DNA of 10,981 bases from Clostridia bacterium (GTDB lineage: Bacteria; Bacillota; Clostridia; Christensenellales; Aristaeellaceae). A program made the translations under genes and the position numbers. Below the pieces are notes generated by a model. That model made no database searches, had not been told where the DNA came from, and saw only the letters and a list, made by a program, of their open reading frames with translations. This document shows, in pieces, positions 7,111 through 10,981 of the stretch (positions are counted from its first letter, which is position 1; each line of letters opens with the position of its first letter). Where the stretch lies: positions 386 to 11,366 of the forward strand of contig JAUNBY010000067.1 in NCBI GenBank assembly GCA_030526935.1, written 5' to 3'.

Positions 7111-8889
7111 ATGAAGAAGCTGTTGATTTGCCTGGTGGCGCTGATACTGTTTACGATGACTGTTGCGACTGCTCAGCCCATCGAAGCGCGTCCCTTCACG
7201 ACTGATATGACTGTCGATACCTCTACGGATTTATACCTGTCGGCTTATTATGGGCTATGGTCGATGGACATAGACGTAGAGGGCGCTATGCGCACCATGT
7301 GCGTATATGTTCCCGAGAGTTATTTCCCCTGCTGCGACATGCTGCTGGTTGTAGCGCCCGACGGAAAGACAGCCGAAGAGTTCGCCAATGAATCGGGTTG
7401 GATGCCCATTGCCGAGAAATATGGCTTTGGAATAGCGTTCTTCGAGGCGAAGGACGGCGTGTGGAATCTGGAAGATCCATCCGGTGAACTGGCTTATTAC
7501 CAGACCGCGATCAATGTCTTTGGCAACCGTGAAATCATAGATTTTGGCGAGGCTTCGCTTTACATGATAGGCTATGGCGAAGGAGCCTCGGTAGCCCAGA
7601 TCATATCGCTGAGCTATTCATCAATGCTGGCTGGCGTTGTTGCGATGGGCGGAAGCGATGTAGATGCAGACTACATTCGCAAGGTTGGCGACGAGCAGAG
7701 CATTGTGTTCTCCATAAACGTCGACTTTGATACGAGACTTGACGGATATTACAACAAGGATGTCGTCATGCCTATTTGGATTGTTAACGATGGAGATTCT
7801 AATCAGGCGCTTACGGACTATTGGCTCAACGCCAATGATGTCATAGATGAGGGACTTTACAACGAATATGGCCGCGTTTACATACAAGACGAGCTTCATA
7901 TGGATGGAACCATCAACAACAAAGCCCTCAGTCGTGTGTGGATAAGCGAGATGGAAGGCGCCGCCGGATATTTTGACGAGGCGTTCCAGGAAGATATGTG
8001 GAACAACTTTTTCACTGAAAGGCGCCGCTTCTCATCCGAACCCAACGGAGCGCTGCGGGTTGGATATACGCTTGAAGAGATTGGCATGAAGCAGTATTCA
8101 GCGCAAATTGACGGAGTAACCCGCTATTGGCTGGTTTATGTGCCAACAGGTTACGACGCGACCAGCGAAGTGCCGCTTCTCGTCGCCAACCACGGCCACG
8201 CCGCGCGCGCCGAGGTATACGCTCAGCACTCCGAATGGTGGCGCGTCGCCGAAGCGAGAGGTTTCATAGTTGTATTCCCACAAGGAAGCCGTTGTGTAAA
8301 CCATACTCTGTGCGGATGCACCCGCTGGGCGAGCGAGGAATGGGAAGCTGACTATATTCGCACAGTCCTTGAAAGCGTTACTACAGAATACTCCATAGAC
8401 ACAAGCCGCATCTATGTCACCGGACACTCCAATGGAGGCCAGTTTACGGGTTATCTTGCAATAGAGCTTTCAGATGTATTTGCTGCGGCGGCTAATATCG
8501 GTGGAACTTATTCTCAGCTCGCGGAAACCCCGACGCATGAACAAGGCGTTTATATGCCCTATCTCGGAATAGTTGGGCAATACGATTTAATGGGAATGGG
8601 CGTTTACGAGGATGCGGATGATAACCGAACATTTAATCACATGAAACAACGCCTGGCTTACAATGGAATGGAAGAAGCGATTCCTTTGATTAAGAACACA
8701 GGATCATATACCCAGTATTACTATTATGGAAGCGAGCTTAACATACCAATGGTACAGGTGATGATAAATGACAACTTCCATCATTCCTATGTGCCGCAGT
8801 ACGCATGGCTGGCCTGGGATGAGTTCTTCAGCCTTTACAGCCGCGGCGAGGACGGTACGCTTTACTACTGCTCAACCGCCGTAAATTAG
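7111..8889 (+). CDS. Secreted tandem-domain esterase (CE1 / PHB-depolymerase-like)
   Basis: A complete 592-residue secreted protein with a Sec signal peptide (1-21, cleavage near TATA|QP). The N-terminal alpha/beta-hydrolase unit (about 60-285) has GYGEGA at 154-159, with Gly156 in place of the nucleophile serine. The C-terminal unit (about 330-575) keeps an ANHGH oxyanion loop (359-363), GHSNGG with Ser440, a probable acid Asp492 (GQYD) and a probable base His557 or His558 (NFHHSY), so a full Ser-Asp-His triad can be proposed. The family includes LpqC/PHB depolymerases and CE1 carbohydrate esterases; substrate unknown. It shares with the partial esterase at 1-1592 the blocks W-I-S-E-(M/I)-E-G-A, A-N-D-V-(I/V)-D-E, GYDAT and EWWRVA, so the two are paralogues. 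It alone has a cysteine cluster C395/C401/C403 just before the RW motif. It heads an operon with the metallo-hydrolase 71 bases downstream, with no terminator between them. Confidence 0.9.
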   Translation: MKKLLICLVALILFTMTVATAQPIEARPFTTDMTVDTSTDLYLSAYYGLWSMDIDVEGAMRTMCVYVPESYFPCCDMLLVVAPDGKTAEEFANESGWMPIAEKYGFGIAFFEAKDGVWNLEDPSGELAYYQTAINVFGNREIIDFGEASLYMIGYGEGASVAQIISLSYSSMLAGVVAMGGSDVDADYIRKVGDEQSIVFSINVDFDTRLDGYYNKDVVMPIWIVNDGDSNQALTDYWLNANDVIDEGLYNEYGRVYIQDELHMDGTINNKALSRVWISEMEGAAGYFDEAFQEDMWNNFFTERRRFSSEPNGALRVGYTLEEIGMKQYSAQIDGVTRYWLVYVPTGYDATSEVPLLVANHGHAARAEVYAQHSEWWRVAEARGFIVVFPQGSRCVNHTLCGCTRWASEEWEADYIRTVLESVTTEYSIDTSRIYVTGHSNGGQFTGYLAIELSDVFAAAANIGGTYSQLAETPTHEQGVYMPYLGIVGQYDLMGMGVYEDADDNRTFNHMKQRLAYNGMEEAIPLIKNTGSYTQYYYYGSELNIPMVQVMINDNFHHSYVPQYAWLAWDEFFSLYSRGEDGTLYYCSTAVN

Positions 8890-8960
8890 CGCGGCATTAT
8901 TGGATGGATATTCTCCCACTCTTTCGATAAAGTTTAATTAACACAAGGAGGCGCAATAAC

Positions 8961-10628
8961 ATGAAGGGACGCGAAATAAGCAGAAGGACATTTCTCAAGG
9001 TGATAGGCGCGGGAGCCATGACGGTATCGGCTATGGGCTTGAACGTCGTTGGCGCGGCTGCGGATGATCAAAACCAGGGACAGGTGAGCGCGCCATATGT
9101 ATTTCCGGATTACGAAACCTATCGCGATCCATACTATCCCGACGACAAGGGCGTTTTTACAGTGAATCAGTATTTCGCGCTTTTTTGCGATGAACCCGGC
9201 GCGACGATATACTACACGCTTGATGGCAGTGATCCCACCGTAAGCGCGACAACCAGGGTGTTTAACCAGAAAATGTACAAAGCTCCCTGCGGCGCGGGTG
9301 GCGCGGAGGTGGCTGAGTTGATCGCCCTTACCGATACCGATCCCGAATGGGATGGACTTGCAAAGAAGACTGACTTTAATATAAGGGCGGTCGCGATGAA
9401 GGATGGAATGAACCCGAGTGAAATCGTAAGTTTCCCTTACACAATAGACCGTATGGATAAAAAGAGCTTTAAGCACAGGTTGCTTTACGATGTCGACGGC
9501 ATGCGCGTATGGATGGTAATAGATTACGACAGCGACAAGATATACCTTATAGAGGGCGCGAATAAGGCGCTAGTTGTAGACACGGGTATGGCGGCCGAGG
9601 GAGCTGATCTTTACGCCTACGTATCGACGATTACAGATAAGCCCATAGAGCTTTTTGTCACACACTGGCACGGTGATCATATAAAGTGCATCGATTCATT
9701 CGTCGCGGCACAGCGCCCCGTATACATGCATCCAATCGACATTCCCCTGACCGTTGGCAATACCAATCATCCGGATACTGTTCGCGAGGAGCACTTCACT
9801 CCCATACAGGACGGGCATCTGTTCGACCTTGAAGGCGTGGAACTGGAAACGATACTGCTGCCGGGACATACCGATGGAAGCATTATGCTTTTAGACAGGA
9901 AGCATGGTTTGCTGTATTCTGGCGACGCCATAGGCTGCAACCGGCGCTCAGTCGCAGATTCGCTTACGCTCGCTTCAAACGATGCGCGAGTACTCGTCTC
10001 GAGCCTCGAGCTTTTCCGCAAGCGCCTTAACGATATGGGCGAAGCCGGTCAGGTCGATCTTGACAAGCTCGTAGCGTGGACGGGGCACGACGATTATGAA
10101 ATATTCAACGTCGTGGAGCATTTGAACGTGATTACGCAGGCGGCGAGAAACATCGTGGATTACGGCCCCGACGCGGCGTTCAGGGTGTCGCTTCGAAATA
10201 CGGCGGGTTCCACGGGCGCGTCAATTGCCGGAAACCGTTATGCCAACGGCGGAACTGGTAATTTCATCTGCATGAATGGCAAACACTCTACGGCGCTTAG
10301 CGCGGAGGACTATATGACCGTCGCCAACCTCGCGGGAATATGGGTTCAACTGCCGGGCGAGAGCGAGAATTATATACAATCGCTATCGACAATCGCGCTC
10401 GCCGGACAGGATATTTACTCAACCGTCCCCGCCGGGACGAACCAGATAGAGGTTTTGACTATACCGACGGCAACTGCCGCCGTCGTATCTGTCAACGGCA
10501 TACAAAGCGCTGGTTGCGTAACCGTGCCTGTCGAGGACGCTCAAAGCCGCATAGTCATTACGGTAACCGCCCCGGACGGAACGTCCACCATGCGGTATAG
10601 CTTAATAGTGTCGCGAAGTCCGTCATAA
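8961..10628 (+). CDS. Tat-exported metallo-beta-lactamase-fold hydrolase with accessory beta domains
   Basis: A 555-residue multidomain protein. AGGAGG lies 9 bases before the ATG at 8961. The N-terminus has a twin-arginine motif SRRTFLK (7-13) and a hydrophobic stretch ending near AAAD, predicting Tat export. Residues about 45-163 resemble the chitobiase/hexosaminidase C-terminal type domain (IYYTLDGSDPT at 83-93, FNIRAVAMKDGMNPSE at 139-154). The metallo-beta-lactamase fold spans about 170-385 with all metal ligands: HWHGDH (His235, His237, Asp239, His240), His303 in PGHTDGS, Asp322 in SGDA and His376 in TGHDD. The end (about 490-555) resembles a cadherin-like beta-sandwich (VTAPDGTSTMRYSLIV). 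Export of a folded metal-loaded enzyme by Tat makes sense of the signal. The reaction is unknown: lactonase, phosphodiesterase, sulfatase and other hydrolases share this fold. It is co-transcribed with the esterase and closed by the terminator at 10671. Confidence 0.88.
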   Translation: MKGREISRRTFLKVIGAGAMTVSAMGLNVVGAAADDQNQGQVSAPYVFPDYETYRDPYYPDDKGVFTVNQYFALFCDEPGATIYYTLDGSDPTVSATTRVFNQKMYKAPCGAGGAEVAELIALTDTDPEWDGLAKKTDFNIRAVAMKDGMNPSEIVSFPYTIDRMDKKSFKHRLLYDVDGMRVWMVIDYDSDKIYLIEGANKALVVDTGMAAEGADLYAYVSTITDKPIELFVTHWHGDHIKCIDSFVAAQRPVYMHPIDIPLTVGNTNHPDTVREEHFTPIQDGHLFDLEGVELETILLPGHTDGSIMLLDRKHGLLYSGDAIGCNRRSVADSLTLASNDARVLVSSLELFRKRLNDMGEAGQVDLDKLVAWTGHDDYEIFNVVEHLNVITQAARNIVDYGPDAAFRVSLRNTAGSTGASIAGNRYANGGTGNFICMNGKHSTALSAEDYMTVANLAGIWVQLPGESENYIQSLSTIALAGQDIYSTVPAGTNQIEVLTIPTATAAVVSVNGIQSAGCVTVPVEDAQSRIVITVTAPDGTSTMRYSLIVSRSPS

Positions 10629-10670
10629 TTTTGCTGAACCTCGCCTGTGGACATGGATTCGAACGCAGAG

Positions 10671-10698
10671 GGCTGCCCCAAAAAGGGGCGGCCTTTTA
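10671..10698 (+). terminator. Intrinsic terminator of the esterase/metallo-hydrolase operon
   Basis: GGCTGCCCC (10671-10679), loop AAAAA, GGGGCGGCC (10685-10693), then TTTTAT. The 9-pair stem has one G-U pair. It starts 43 bases after the metallo-hydrolase stop codon. Confidence 0.85.
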
Positions 10699-10711
10699 TC
10701 AGCGTCAGCGC

Positions 10712-10738
10712 GTTCGGGAGCGCGTTGCGCTCCCGAAC
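10712..10738. repeat. Perfect 12-base inverted repeat with 3-base loop
   Basis: GTTCGGGAGCGC (10712-10723), loop GTT, GCGCTCCCGAAC (10727-10738). Neither strand has a T run after it, so it is not a standard intrinsic terminator. It lies 14 bases after the operon terminator. It could be a REP-like palindrome, an RNA-stabilising hairpin or a protein-binding site. Confidence 0.8.
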
Positions 10739-10753
10739 ACACCGCTGCAGATT

Positions 10754-10769
10754 GCGCGGCGAGCCGCGC
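10754..10769. repeat. Short GC-rich palindrome
   Basis: GCGCGGC (10754-10760), GA, GCCGCGC (10763-10769). It is the third dyad within 100 bases, after the terminator and the 12-base inverted repeat. No T run follows. Function unknown. Confidence 0.6.
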
Positions 10770-10981
10770 CGTTCCACCGTTGCCAATACAGTCCTTCAAG
10801 CCATAATTCTATCATATCACTTAGCTTTTCTCGATTTCGTCCGCCGTATGCACGTCGGAATCGCACGAGCCGGAACAAACTAAATCCGACATAGTAGTTA
10901 AAAAACATTGCGGATCGGTAAATTCGCCGGTGCACTATTTTGCTTATTCCAGATGCTAGAAAAAATTACATTTTTGAGGTA
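10770..10981. other. Terminal intergenic stretch, no gene supported
   Basis: Short open frames here lack ribosome binding sites and recognisable protein character. A weak imperfect dyad (CGATTTCG at 10832-10839 with CGGAATCG at 10856-10863) is present. The last 40 bases are AT-rich and end in GAGGTA, which might be the control region of a gene beyond the window, but that cannot be told from here. Confidence 0.4.

Noticed and set aside
8934..9476. Minus-strand open frame of 180 codons
   Set aside because: It is antisense to the metallo-hydrolase, which has a start site, a Tat signal and full domain motifs. The minus frame resembles no protein.
10651..10672. TTCGAA-containing stretch resembling a tRNA T-arm
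   Set aside because: The bases flanking the loop do not pair into a 5-base T stem on either strand, and no acceptor, D or anticodon stem is present.
10541..10935. Several overlapping small open frames on both strands near the right end
   Set aside because: They run through the terminator and palindromes, overlap one another and lack ribosome binding sites.

Overview
The window looks like chromosome from a Gram-positive, Clostridia-type bacterium (Bacillota), probably one that lives on plant or host glycans. This is inferred from strong AGGAGG-type ribosome binding sites, Sec signal peptides of Gram-positive style, a YesM/YesN-type two-component pair and ribose-type sugar-binding proteins. 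The exact lineage cannot be read from the sequence. There are seven protein genes, one of them cut by the left edge. I see no RNA gene, mobile element or CRISPR array.

Layout. The left two thirds (1-6745) is all minus strand. Reading in the direction of transcription, 6745 to 2732 is a tight three-gene sensor operon: an N-terminally anchored sugar-binding protein (TTG start), a YesM/LytS-type histidine kinase (GTG start, 4-base overlap) and a YesN-type response regulator with an AraC-type DNA-binding domain. After a 187-base gap with its own promoter comes a second operon: a soluble secreted sugar-binding protein (2544-1636) and, 43 bases on, a secreted two-domain esterase that runs off the left edge (1592-1). 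From 7111 onward the plus strand carries a paralogue of that esterase (7111-8889) and a Tat-exported metallo-beta-lactamase-fold hydrolase with accessory beta domains (8961-10628). That operon ends at a clear intrinsic terminator followed by two more palindromes. The last ~200 bases hold no gene I can support.

How the parts fit. The three regulators match the known XylFII-LytS-YesN type of sugar perception: an extracellular binding protein reports to a kinase, which phosphorylates an AraC-type activator. The two target operons each begin with a promoter having the same -35 element (TTGCCT inside a shared AATTGCCT). Each also has a similar decamer (CGCAAATTAA / CGCAAAAAAA) exactly 34 bases upstream of that -35. 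In the plus-strand promoter the decamer is repeated 21 bases downstream, the spacing expected for an AraC-family dimer. The sensor operon's own promoter lacks it. I infer a small regulon in which an extracellular sugar or sugar ester switches on a sugar-binding protein, two secreted esterases and an exported metallo-hydrolase.

The most unusual feature is the esterase pair. Both proteins are tandem alpha/beta-hydrolases whose C-terminal domain keeps the GxSxGG nucleophile motif, while the N-terminal domain has lost the serine (GYAQG and GYGEG). This suggests a retained pseudo-esterase domain used for binding or structure. The ligand, the esterase substrate and the metallo-hydrolase substrate cannot be determined from sequence alone.
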